From Hydnum rufescens UP504 (Eukaryota; Basidiomycota; Agaricomycetes; Cantharellales; Hydnaceae), in assembly GCA_014904985.1 (NCBI GenBank), contig MU128991.1, positions 62,001-126,000 of the forward strand: a stretch of 64,000 bases of DNA. The letters are read 5' to 3'. Of this stretch, positions 22,323 through 33,904 are shown piece by piece. The translations under genes were made by a program, and so were the position numbers. Every line of letters begins with the position of its first letter. Positions within the stretch are counted from its first letter, which is position 1. The notes below the pieces were generated by a model. It did no database searches, was not told the origin of the DNA, and worked only from the letters and a program-made list of their open reading frames with translations.

Positions 22323-23169
22323 TGTCAGGATCAAATTGACATTTGCTTCTGCCTAAGGACTTACCCGTCAGAGTATCATTCTTCATCAACTCTATCATAT
22401 GGCGCCTACTTCCTCAAATGCTCTTGTCTCCTCTCTCCCTCCATTCACTATGGGGGTTATTGTCATCCTTGCCATTATTGGCATTTCTCTTATTATTATT
22501 GCCCTTGTTCTATCAGGCCTCGGCCAGTGGGCTATGGGCTAGGTAGTCAACCAGTGGCAGCATTGGCGCCCTTGTCAGCACCTGTTGTTCCCTCGCTCCC
22601 CACGTGAGTCCATGGAGTTGCCAATCCAGACTCCCCCTCCTCCTCCTCTACCCCCAGTCCCTGAATCCACATCACCTGTCCCAATCCATACTCCATCCAC
22701 ATCATTACGGTCATTTGACACTTTGGACACCTTTGGAGTACCCAGGCATACACTGCCTTGGAAGTACATACACTAAGGGGGATACATATGGAAGTTGGGG
22801 CATAGCCATGTGGAGGTGCGCACAGGATTCATAACACGGCTGCATCAGCTTAGTGAGGCTTAGTGATGGTGGCTGTGGAGGCTGACTGATGGGCTGCAGA
22901 GCTGGCATTCTAGGAGGATCTGGAAGGTTATGGAAGATGGCGGAAGGCTCTGGAAGGTTGGAGGCTGTGTGCAGGAAATAGTATTTATAGCCCTTCGCAG
23001 TTGGGGGATCACCAGTTTTGATCTCTCAGGATTCCCACTGCGATAGGTGTGAGACTTGTGTGTCCCTTGTTGTGTGGTGTATACTCAGGATTCCCACTGC
23101 AATAGCGTGTGGTTAATTAATCTCTTTCCTCTTTCTGTTTGTGGCTTCGACAGCAGTGTTGCCCTGACA
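22323..23169 (+). mobile_element. Solo-LTR-like element, copy 1 (847 bp)
   Basis: Begins TGTCAGGATCAAATTGACA and ends GTTGCCCTGACA, giving terminal TGTCAGG/CCTGACA inverted ends. It has exactly the same length as copy 3 (37643-38489). Flanks are AGTTC and AGTCA, an imperfect 5-bp duplication. Confidence 0.65.
22399..22776 (+). pseudogene. Small single-pass membrane protein frame, copy 1 (nonsense at codon 48)
   Basis: Same 126-codon frame as 37719-38096, but codon 48 is TAG where copy 3 has TGG (Trp). The rest of the frame is open to the same terminal TAA. Confidence 0.6.
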
Positions 23170-24239
23170 AGTCAGGCTTGGCTGGATTTGTCCTGTTTGT
23201 CCAATTATGCAAGCCTATTTACAAAGCAATCCAATCATTTGTCATCTCACTATCTCCATCCTCTCCCCTGCCCCATGTGGTCCCCAGGGGGAAGGGGGTT
23301 GTTGTTCAAGCTGTGTGTGGGTGCATTCCATGTGCCCAAATTGCAGCTTTTCAACACCCCACTCTCAAGGTGATCTGACAATTTTTGGCCATGCTGTTCC
23401 TCATCTCCTCCTGCCCTCCCACTCAACATCACCTGGAATCCTCAAATCTTAACCAAATTGGGTGTTTGTAGGCTTTTGGAATTGCCTCATTCATCTGCAC
23501 TTTCAAGCCTATTTACAAAGCAGTCCAATCATTCATCATCTCACTATCTCCATCCTCTCCCCTGCCCTCATGTGGTCCCCCAGGGAAGGGGGTTGTTGTT
23601 CAAGCTGTGTGTGGGTGCATTCTAGTGCACCCAAATCACAGCTTTTCAACACCCCACTCTCAAGGTGTTCTGACAATTTTTGGCCCACTGTCCTCATCTC
23701 CTCCCCTCCCACTCAATATCACTCATATCCTTGCCCACTTGGCGTTCATGGGCTTGTTGGATTTGTCTTGTTCACCTGGATCTGATGAAATAGTATTCAA
23801 CACCCCCAGACAAGTCACTATGGGATTGTCAAGAAGCCCTTGGGTCATGGCTATATAGAGCCTCATAATACGTGAAGATTAATGTCTTGAATTCTTATCT
23901 TTATGTGTATGCCTTGCATTGGAACTCCATCCTTTAAGTCTTTTGAGGCTTGAGGCCATTGACATTGGTTAATGTCAAATTGCATGTCAATACCATCGCA
24001 TCCGAGGCAAAATTCAGTTTTTGATCATCACTTGACATCAACCCCAATTTAAGCCTCTCAGGCCCTGGACAACATGTCAAAATGGTATCTTTTGAGCTAA
24101 AGATATATGAGCTGACCGCCGACGAGACTGGTCCAGCATAATCCCTGCTGCCAACAGTATGAAAGAAATGGGTTCGCGGATGTCGACACAAACACTCTAG
24201 ATGACATTGGTTCTGACTAGCAGCTATTGAAAGATAAGT

Positions 24240-24700
24240 GTGCTTGGTGAGTTCAGCCACTTTCTTCCTTTGGCCATTTCTAATCTCTGGTAACAATTAA
24301 GGCACTTTCCTTATCTTCAGAAACTGCACATGCCGCTGGTCAAAAAGTGCATTTCATCTTTGAACAATGAATGAGCTGACACAAGGCTAGCGGATGACGA
24401 TGCCAGCACGTGGCGGAACAAAATTGTGCGATGAGTGGGAATGATGCCTCTACCAGACCCCTGATACTATTACCATGTCGTTAGTAAGTCTATTTTCTTA
24501 TTTCATTTGCTAATTCTAATATCTTCTCAGATAAATCACAGGCGCAAATACCGCTTGAACTCGTTGAATGGCAGCAGACCTGGTTATATCATGCAGTGTG
24601 TCATTGCACAGTGTCAGTGCTAAGTGCGTCATCATCATGTGGTTTAGATATTGAGGATACCATCTGTTGGTCAGTCCATCCTAAAGCCTACCTTAGTTAT
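24240..24700 (+). pseudogene. KDZ-type fragment in R1, frame destroyed
   Basis: Matches 33100-33545 almost base for base (LTQG..ADDDAST, then the intron and LELVEWQQ-type second exon), but indels in both exons break it. Confidence 0.5.
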
Positions 24701-25059
24701 AGGTACACTTTGGGGCAGATAATGGACCCAGTAGTTTCCATCACTTATTCTGCGAAATGGCCATTTCTCCGCGTCTGCACCCTTCTGGCTCAGAATTGGG
24801 CTGAAATGGCTGAAAATGCTGAAACTTGCGCGAAACTGGACTTAGAGAGCATCTCAGACTTGCAGGACAGTGGGCCATGTGCTTTATCAAGGGATAATCA
24901 CTGGTATTTATTCATTATATTCCCCCCTCTGGCTTGTTTCATTTATAGTTATTTATTTATTATCATTATCACTTCCCCCAGGTGGGGCCTGTTTCATTTG
25001 GCACTCATGTTTTTTTTTATCAAGCACTTATGTATGTCTATTATTAAAATTCAATAAAA

Positions 25060-28000
25060 AGACATACCACACTCTGCCCTACGCAGTTGTGTACTGTCTG
25101 TTGCTCCTCGAGACCCTTTGCGATGGGCGTCATCCAGGTGCAGATGCAGGTAGAGGGGCATGTTGCTGGTGTCGGCGCAGCAAATATATTAAGTTAGAAA
25201 TCAAACAGCACCAAAAAGAGCAGCGATCGCTGCTCTTTTTGCCCACCCTTGCCAAAATAAAAAACAAATCAAAACAGACCTTTGTACACACCTCCCACTG
25301 AGCGGGCGATTGGTACTGGGAATTGCTGCCTTGGGCGTTGGATGGGGCTCGCCCAGCTTGTGGGGCCATTTGGCGGGCTTGGCTGCTGGTGGTTCACCAT
25401 TCTGTCACGGTCATTTGGGGGCTCCACGTGTCTTGTTGTCTCAGTTTGGAGCTTCAAATCAATCCCTAGAAGTTGAATGATAATGAACATTAGTAAAAAA
25501 AATTCAAAGTGTGTCTGAAGGGCAAGTGCTTGCGCTCCTTTGCGTTGTCCTGTAACGATGTAGAAAGTTTAAAAAAAACCTTGTCAGTACATCACCCAAC
25601 CCACAGTTGGCAGGGGGCTGTATCGTTGTTGTCTGGGTGGTATACCTCGACTGTCTGGTTTTCCGTAAGCTCCAGGTGGGTTGGGGGGGGTTTTGGGCAT
25701 GTACCTTGTTGGGGGGAAGGAGGATGCTAGGATACAGAAAATTGAGATCAGTACAAGTTACACACTATGCAAAAAAGAGCTGGACTTTGCGCCTTTTGTG
25801 CCATTGGGGTGCGTTACATTGACATACCCTTGTATAGAAACCACACACCCACAGCCATGGGTGTGTGGTTCGACTCCTCTGTTTGGCACATTGGTCATTA
25901 TCGAGATGTTGTTGTTCCTGCGGCAGGTTCACGTCTTCATTTGCAGCGAACCTAGAATGGCAAAAAAGTTATTAGTTAAACAGTAAAAGCGACACAAAAA
26001 GGCATCCGCTTCCTGCTCTTTTTGGCCATTGGATATGGGAAACAATTGCCTCCCCTTAAGATAGTACGCAGATGCCCACCATGGTGGGTGTCTGGTTTGC
26101 CATTGGTTCTTTCGTTCAGGGGTTTGGGTGGTGTTGTTTGTTGGGTGTGTCTTTTGCGTGGTTCAGTTCGACTTCTCGTTAGTTAAAAAAATTCAAAGTG
26201 ATGCCAGGAGCAGCTTGCGCTGCCCCTTTTGTTGTAGTTCTACATATAGAAATCAAATTAAACAAAATAAAAACTTTGTAGCCACACGCCACCAAAGTGC
26301 GTGTGGTCCTTGGTTCGTACCACGGTTGCTGCAGTTCATACTCAGTACCAGGCTTGGTCATCATTTTGGGGGTTAACTCTTGTGGTCTCATTTGGTGGGC
26401 TGGTTGCCTGTTTTGTGGTGTTGCTGTGGTGGGTTGTGGGTTCGGACAAGCTAACGATACAGTATTAATATGTTAGTTAAAAAGGAGAAAAAGAAAAGCC
26501 ATGCAAAAGAGCGGCATACCTGCTCCTTTTGCATCGGTTATATGCTCACTTAAAAGTACCCACACCCACTTCGGTGGGTGTTGTGGTTCTGGCAGTCATC
26601 ATTCGGGGTCCCCTTTGTGGGGGGGCTTGCTTCATGGGCTTCGGCTCTTCATTTGTACAATACGCTACTAGAATAAAAAATCATTAGTTAAAAAAATTAA
26701 AAAGTGATGCAAAAGGAGCGCTTTCCTGCTCTTTTGGATTGTCAGGGAACATCACCCATACTGCGCAAGAACGCACACACCTGCTACTGCAGCGCGTGGG
26801 TGGTTCTCTTCATGCTGTTCATTGTTTGTGGGGTGTTTTTGCTGCTGTCAAGGGGTTGTGTTCACAGTCCTGCCTCATGATGAGCTATCTAGACTAAAAA
26901 CATCATTAGTTAAATAATTAAAGCGACGCAAAAGAGCAGCGATGAAACGCTGCCTTTTTGCGTCAGTTGGGGGTTACATATCAAGCTATATAACCACGAC
27001 ACCACAGTAGCAGGTGCGTGTGGCTGGCATCTCTCATCGTGCGCGTCATCATTTGTGGGATCCTGTTTGTGGCATGTTATCATGCTGGAGGGGTTGGCTT
27101 TGTGGTCTTCAGTTGCGGCAATACCTATAGAGTAAAATTAATATAGTTAAAACACATAAGCCAACACAAAAGAGCAGCTTTCGCCTGCTTTTTGCGCAGC
27201 CTGCCATTGCCTATTCCCGGGGAGCAGACTCACCTTACAGTACCACACCCACTGCAGCAGGTGTGGTTCCTGAGCCACCATGGCGGCCTGTGTCGTTGTT
27301 TTGGTTTTGACTGGAAATAATAAAGGCTCATGCTTAGTAAAAATTCATAGCAGTGGCAAAAAGATGCTTCGCACTACTCTTCTTGTGCTATTGTATCTAC
27401 TGACGACAATAAGTGTACCTATGACCACACACCCACTGATGGGTGTGGTGGTCATCGCAGTCATGGTTTGCGCGTTGCGCTGCTGTTGCTGCTCTGCTGC
27501 GTGGCTGTTGTTGCTGTTGCTGTTGTGTCATGATCGCGCCAGTGCACGATTTCTGTTGCTGGTTGTGCTGCTAGTTGTGATTCAACACTGGCAATTCCGA
27601 TACTCAAAGAAGGCCCAGCACTGCACTGCAAGCAAGCACACAATAGTACCAGCTGTATATTAAAATAAATACTATATAACTGAATATCGTTCCAGGAAAA
27701 CCCAAAGGAAGCATGATGATAATGAGTCGAGCCCATAAGCAGTGGACTGGCAATTTCAGAGTGATTGGCCACTTCCTACACATCGGCAATTGGCCAAATT
27801 TAAATGAATAGTAGTGTTATATATAAGCTCGTACGGATGGCAATTTAATTATCTTGATAGTCCTCACATTTTCAATTTTTCATGCGTCAATTCCCTATTT
27901 AGGGAATTGAAGGCATGAGAAAATTGAACAAATGCAAGGATCATCCGAGATGAATTAATGCCCATGTAAAGCTGTAGTATACTAAACACTACTCAACTAA

Positions 28001-28730
28001 ATTCTGGGCTAGTTCTGATGTGTGTAGAAGTGGCCCAATCTACCTGTAAGTACCCACTCTCATGCCTCATTGAGTCCTGACTGCATTACCTTCCCTATTC
28101 TTTGGGTTCTCCGGACAAAATTTTATGTATATATATTCATCTTATAATATACATGCTTGGTACTATTGTGTACTGTGTTGCAGCGCCAGGCTTGGGTGCT
28201 CTTGAGTATTGGCAATTGCCAGTGTGAATCTGCATCTGCCGTTATTCCACAACCACAACAAGCCAACTGCCTCGAAAGGCAACCGACAAACTCACACACC
28301 CACGTGCGCGGGTGTGGTGGTCCCAAGGTGAGTATTTTTCATGTAGATACACAGCGCAAACAATGAGCAGTGAAAGCTGCCTTTTTGCGCGCTTGGAACA
28401 TCACTAACATCTCTTTAGTTATTTAGGATGAGGCCGTCGTGCAATGCATGATGAGACCCAACGCAAGCCATGTGATGTATGGATATGCAAGCTCTGGCAA
28501 CTGATACACAGAAACATGGAGCGCACACACACGTACTCAAAGCACATAAAGACATGCCAATATTGAAGACCAAAATGCATACATGGGTATGACACATAGG
28601 CAACATGCCAAATAGGCCCCCGAACGCACACACCCACCACGGCAGGGGTGTGGGACTATATTAATGTGATCCCCCCACCCAGTAGCTACAGGCATGCAAA
28701 AAGAGAGCCAAAACTGCTCTTTTTGCATGG
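25060..28730. repeat. Hairpin exon/intron array in R1 (degraded)
   Basis: Counterpart of 33905-37570. Hairpins are recognisable (for example GCAAAAAGAGAGCCAAAACTGCTCTTTTTGC-like near 28690), but stems carry uncompensated changes. The central palindrome lies at about 27583-28233. Confidence 0.6.
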
Positions 28731-28812
28731 TCCCTTTGACCTCTTATGACTAACATATAATTCTTTAATTCTAGGTCACCACTTCCCGCATATCAAACAC
28801 CCACACAAGAAC

Positions 28813-29520
28813 GTCAGGATCAAATTGACATTTGCTTCTGCCTAAGGACTTACCCGTCAGAGTATCATTCTTCATCAACTCTATCATATGGCGCCTACTT
28901 CCTCAAATGCTCTTGTTCTCCTCCTCCCTCCATTCACTAGTGGGGTTATTGTCATCCTTGCCATTATTGGATTTCTCTTTATTATTATTGCCCTTGTTCT
29001 ATCAGGCCTCGGCCAGTGGGCTATGGGCTAGGTAGTCAACCAGTGGCAGCATTGGCGCCCTTGTCAGCACCTGTTGTCCTCGCTCCCCCACGTGAGTCCA
29101 TGGAGTTGCCAATCCAGACTCCCCCTCCTCCTCCTCTACCCCCAGTCCCTGAATCCACATCACCTGTCCCAATCCATACTCCATCCACATCATTACGGTC
29201 ATTTGACACTTTGGACACCTTTGGAGTACCCAGGCATACACTGCCTGGAAGTACATACACTAAGGGGGATACATATGGAAGTTGGGGCATAGCCATGTGG
29301 AGGTGCGCACAGGATTCCTAACACGGCTGCATCAGCTTAGGAGGCTTAGTGATGGTGGCTGTGGAGGCTGACTGATGGGCTGGGAGCTGGCATTCTAGGA
29401 GGATCTGGAAGGTTATGGAAGATGGCGGAAGGCTCTGGAAGGTTGGAGGCTGTGTGCAGGAAATAGTATTTATAGCCCTTCGCAGTTGGGGGATCACCAG
29501 TTTTGATCTCTCAGGATTCC
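28813..29520 (+). mobile_element. Solo-LTR-like element, copy 2 (truncated)
   Basis: Follows ...ACACAAGAAC exactly as copy 3 does, so this insertion predates the R1/R2 duplication. It lacks the first T of TGTCAGG and is cut at GGATTCC by the palindrome at 29525. The membrane-protein frame starting at 28888 is frameshifted within 50 bases and carries the same TAG as copy 1. Confidence 0.65.
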
Positions 29521-29524
29521 ACCT

Positions 29525-30308
29525 GGGGGAGGGGGAGGAAGATCAATAGTGAATAACATAAGATGTAGAACATAGGTGGCTCTGATATTATACCACTAGC
29601 CTAATACATATATGGGGAGTACACATGCCAAATATCAGCCTAACTGGACTCCATTTAGGCACTTCCCCCCAGGACTCCCCCAAAACAACAATTTCCTCCC
29701 CAGAGCCTTCCATCCATCCAATTGCCTTGAAAATTTACACTTAGGTCATCCAAATACATTTATAGCATCCCTCAAAATTTCAGATTTATCACTCCAATGT
29801 GAGAGTCTCCATAATATTTTCAAGTTTCACTGAAATACCCCCTCCAGTTCAGGCACTTCCACTGCTCCAATTACTCTGATTTTTTGCAGGCCACACACAA
29901 TCACTATTTGAGGCACAGCCTCAAATAGTGATTGTGTGTGGCCTGCAAAAAATCAGAGTAATTGGAGCAGTGGAAGTGCCTGAACTGGAGGGGGTATTTC
30001 AGTGAAACTTGAAAATATTATGGAGACTCTCACATTGGAGTGATAAATCTGAAATTTTGAGGGATGCTATAAATGTATTTGGATGACCTAAGTGTAAATT
30101 TTCAAGGCAATTGGATGGATGGAAGGCTCTGGGGAGGAAATTGTTGTTTTGGGGGGAGTCCTGGGGGGAAGTGCCTAAATGGAGTCCAGTTAGGCTGATA
30201 TTTGGCATGTGTACTCCCCATATATGTATTAGGCTAGTGGTATAATATCAGAGCCACCTATGTTCTACATCTTATGTTATTCACTATTGATCTTCCTCCC
30301 CCTCCCCC
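29525..30308. mobile_element. Near-perfect palindrome (foldback element, ~390-bp arms)
   Basis: The arms GGGGGAGGGGGAGGAAGATC ... CTATTTGAGGC / GCCTCAAATAG ... are inverse copies around a 3-nt loop (ACA, 29915-29917). Base by base I found no substitution and about one single-base length difference. No gene is inside; frames on both strands are mirror images. No target duplication is visible. Confidence 0.8.
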
Positions 30309-31740
30309 CTAATTTCAGCCACTTCCACACATCCAATTCATTCTATTTTTTGATATAGTCAGGAATATACTATTCAAAGCCTATTCCACCTAGTTTGTGC
30401 CTAATGTGGAGTGGTTCACATTCATGGTAGGGTTTTGTTCCCATTTTGGCCTGCCAAGGGAGTTGAATGCCTAAAGGTTAACATAACAAGCTGAATTTTG
30501 GCACATGTTTAGTTCATTATATGACCATACTCCATGCAAAATTTCAAGTTCATATCCCATCTGTAGGGGGAGGAAATTAATTTTCAATGTTCAAACTTGT
30601 TTGGCTCATAACTTCATAACCACTGCATGGATATGGCTGAAATTTTGATATGAGTTTTACCTAAACATTCTTAAACCATATGCCAATTTTAAGAATGATC
30701 CACTCAGTACTTATCTTTCAGAAATTTCCAGAGGTTCTGGTACCCACTGTCCAGTTCACTGCCTTAAAGCAGATGGATTGGGATGATGTTTGGCACATAA
30801 TTAGTACACTATATTGTTATACTCCTTGTAAATTTTCAAGTCCCCAGCTATTCTATAGGGGGAGAAAATCAATTTTCAATATCCAAACTTTTGTTTGCCT
30901 CATATCTCAATAACTACTGAACAGATTTGGCTGAAATTTTGATATGATGTGCAGCCAGATAGTCTCTAATCATCTGCCAAGTTTTGAACTGATCCGCCCA
31001 GCACTTAAAGTTCAGCAACTTCCGGTAGTTCCAGAACTGTTTTCCCCCCCCCCATTGTTTCAGGGATTAAGCATTGGTCCTGGGCCTGTTTTTTTTTGCC
31101 TTATCAGGGTCCCTAGAGGTCCATCCATCCATCCCAGGCACCTCCCCCTGGTCCTGGGCCCCCATTGGGCTGGATGCCTAAATATTGTTTGGATGTACTA
31201 TCACAAAAATTACTAGAAGGTCTTGGTACATGGGAGATGCAGAAATTAGGGGTTAGTGGCCTTGAGGAAGGGGGTGGAGGACCCAGCCAAATTTGATTCT
31301 GTGGCCAGGCAGACCCACCCCTATCTGAGGATCCCATGGCCTGATTCTGGGGTCCCATGACCTAATCCAAGTGTCCCAAGGCCTAACTCGGGTGTCCCCA
31401 GGCCAACTTTGGGTGTCCCCAGACCAAGAACCCCAGAGCTTCTCAGGGGCTACCACCCCTGAACCCCCAGATTTTCTGGAGGGGACCCAGGGCTGAAAAA
31501 TCAGCCCTAGGGAGCCCTATTTTTCAAGCAAATAGATAGGTGAGTATTCCAAGTGTATCATTATAACTTAGACCTCTGTAGGTAGGATGTGCCTATAGGG
31601 TATTACATAGCTAACTAGGTACTTAAGGGTGTTTGCCTAAGGTGTACATATATGCATACACAGTAATGCTGCACACCAAAATAGGTAGATGGACATAAAG
31701 AGGAAAAACACAATGGGACAATGGAATCACCAACATTAAT
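30309..31740. other. Non-coding repeats; no gene recognised
   Basis: 30497-31012 contains two diverged ~292-bp units (TTGGCACAT...AGTACACTAT, GGGGGAG.AAAT.AATTTTCAA, TGGCTGAAATTTTGATATGA). 31320-31430 has short repeats of GGTGTCCC(C)AGGCC. No coding region is supported. Confidence 0.45.
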
Positions 31741-31820
31741 GCTAGCAAGATTGCTGCACAACTGTGTACATGGGCGCTTTGCTGACTGCAGCAACTGCCG
31801 GTGTTGAGTCTGCTGTTTCA
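31741..31820 (+). repeat. Solitary copy of the hairpin-family first-exon segment
   Basis: GCAACTGCCGGTGTTGAGTC preceded by ATTGCTGCACAACTGTGTAC resembles the palindrome arm ending GGCAATTGCCAGTGTTGAAT (37041-37060) and the segment at 20233-20260. Confidence 0.4.
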
Positions 31821-33099
31821 ACACTCACTGTACTTTGAATGGGACAGTCCCAGGTCCCACCAGGGCCATGGCTTTGTCAGACAGGCTGAGTGTGGGCACA
31901 TTCTGTGTGCCCAGATCTCAGCTGTCCAACAAGCCTACTTCAAGAAAATCCATGACCACATTCACTTCACCTTCCACTCAACAGCAGCTGGGATGACCAA
32001 ATATTGGCCATTTTGGGAGCTCTCAGGCTTGCTGGATTTGTCCTGTTTGTCCACATTATGCAAGCCTATTTACAAAGCAATCCAATCATTTGTCATCTCA
32101 CTATCTCCATCCTCTCCCCCTGCCCCCATGTGGTCCCCCAGGGGGAAGGGGGTTGTTGTTCAAGCTGTGTGTGGGTGCATTCCATGTGCCCAAATTGCAG
32201 CTTTTCAACACCCCCACTCTCAAGGTGATCTGACAATTTTTGGCCATGCTGTTCCTCATCTCCTCCTGCCCTCCCACTCAACATCACCTGGAATCCTCAA
32301 ATCTTAACCAAATTGGGTGTTTGTAGGCTTTTGGAATTGCCTCATTCATCTGCATCTTTCAAGCCTATTTACAAAGCAGTCCAATCATTCATCATCTCAC
32401 TATCTCCATCCTCTCCCCCTGCCCTCATGTGGTCCCCCAAGGGGAAGGGGGTTGTTGTTCAAGCTGTGTGTGGGTGCATTCTATGCACCCAAATCACAGC
32501 TTTTCAACACCCCCACTCTCAAGGTGTTCTGACAATTTTTGGCCTCACTGTTCCTCATCTCCTCCCCTCCCACTCAATATCACTCATATCTTGCCCCACT
32601 TGGCGTTCATGGGCTTGTTGGATTTGTCTTGTTCACCTGGATCTATGAAATATATTTACAACACCCCAGACAATCACTTGGGATTGTCAAGTAGAGGCCC
32701 TTGGTCATGTCTATATAGAGCCCTCATAGATAGTGAAGATTAATGTACTTGAATTCTTATCCTTTAATGTGTATAGCCCTTGCATTGAACTCCATCTTGT
32801 TAAGTCTTTGAGGTTGAGGCCATTGACATTGGTTAATGTCAAATTTGATGTCAAAACCATCCATCCGAGGTCAAAATTCAGTTTTTGATCATCACTTGAC
32901 ATCAACCCCAATTTAAGCCTCTCAGGCCTGGACAACATGTCAAAATGGTACTCCTTTTGAGCTAAGGCTATATGGCTGACCAGCCTGACGAGACTGGTCC
33001 AGCATAAATCCTGCTGCCAACAGTATGAAAGAAATGGGTTCTGGATGTCGACACAACACTCTAGATGACATTTGGTCTGACTTACACTATTGAAAGATA

Positions 33100-33545
33100 A
33101 TGATGCTTGGTGAGTTCACCACTTCTTCCTTTGGCATTTCTAATCTCTGTACAATAGGCACTTCCTTACTTCAGAAACTGCACAATGCCCTTGTCCAAAG
33201 TGCATTTCATCTTGAACAATATGACATGCTGACACAAGGTCTAGCGGATGACGATGCCAGCACGTGGGAACAAATTGTGCGAGAGTGGGAGATTGATGCC
33301 TCTAAGCCAGACCCCTATACTTTACCATTGTCTAGTAAGTCTTTCTTATTTCCATTTGTGCTAATTCTAATATCTTCTCAGATAAATCACAGGCGCAAAT
33401 ACACCTTGAACTCATTGAAATGGAGCAGGACCTGTTATATCATGGCAGTGTGTCATTGCACGATGTCAGTGCTAGTGCGTTCATCATCATGGGTTTAGAT
33501 ATTGAGGATACCACCTTGGTCAGCCATCTAAGCCTACCTAGTTAG
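33100..33545 (+). pseudogene. KDZ transposase fragment (C-terminal accessory region), CxC2-type
   Basis: Two small introns give a continuous reading. Intron 33110-33157 (GTGAGT...CAATAG) joins MMLG to TSLLQKLHNALVQSAFHL. Intron 33335-33381 (GTAAGT...TCTCAG, 47 nt) joins DPYTLPLS to KSQAQIHLELIEMEQDLL. The protein continues YHGSVSLHDVSASAFIIMG LDIED and stops about 33545. From memory of KDZ proteins, the run W-E..(V/I)xxWE.......NP(Y/F), QxxLxLxxEE, (V/S)SLHxVSxSxFxxxGLxxE is the region after the KDZ catalytic domain. Upstream sequence (RHNTLDDIWSDLHY) fits but contains a stop. The catalytic part is missing, so this is a captured or decayed piece. Confidence 0.6.
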
Positions 33546-33904
33546 GTACCACTTTTGGGGCAGATAATGGTACCTAAGTAGGTCCCATCACTATTCTGGC
33601 CGAAATGGCCATTTTACGGTCTGCACCTTCTGGCTCAGAATTGGCTGAAATGGCTGAAAATTGGCTGAAACTTGGCCGAAACTGGGACTTAGAGAGCATC
33701 TCAGACTTGCAGGACAGTGGGCCATGTGGGCTTATCAGGGATAATCACTGGTATTTATTATTATATTCCCCCCTCTGGTGTTTCATTTATAGTTATTTAT
33801 TTATTATCATTATCACTCACCCCAGGTGGGGGCTGTTTTCATTTGGCAGTCTCATGTTTTGTTTTTATCAACTTATGTATTTATTTATTTAAAAATTCAA
33901 TTAA

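Larger units (their letters stand above)
23170..28812 (+). repeat. Direct duplication, copy R1 (indel-rich)
   Basis: Collinear with 32023-37642: the same KDZ fragment, hairpin array, palindrome and downstream LTR. R1 differs by many scattered one-base insertions and deletions that break the hairpins and the reading frames kept in R2. The similarity continues into the LTR copy at 28813-29520. Confidence 0.8.

Noticed and set aside
29612..30208. Two identical frames (GLPQNNNFLPRAFHPSN) on opposite strands
   Set aside because: They are mirror images produced by the palindrome, not two genes.
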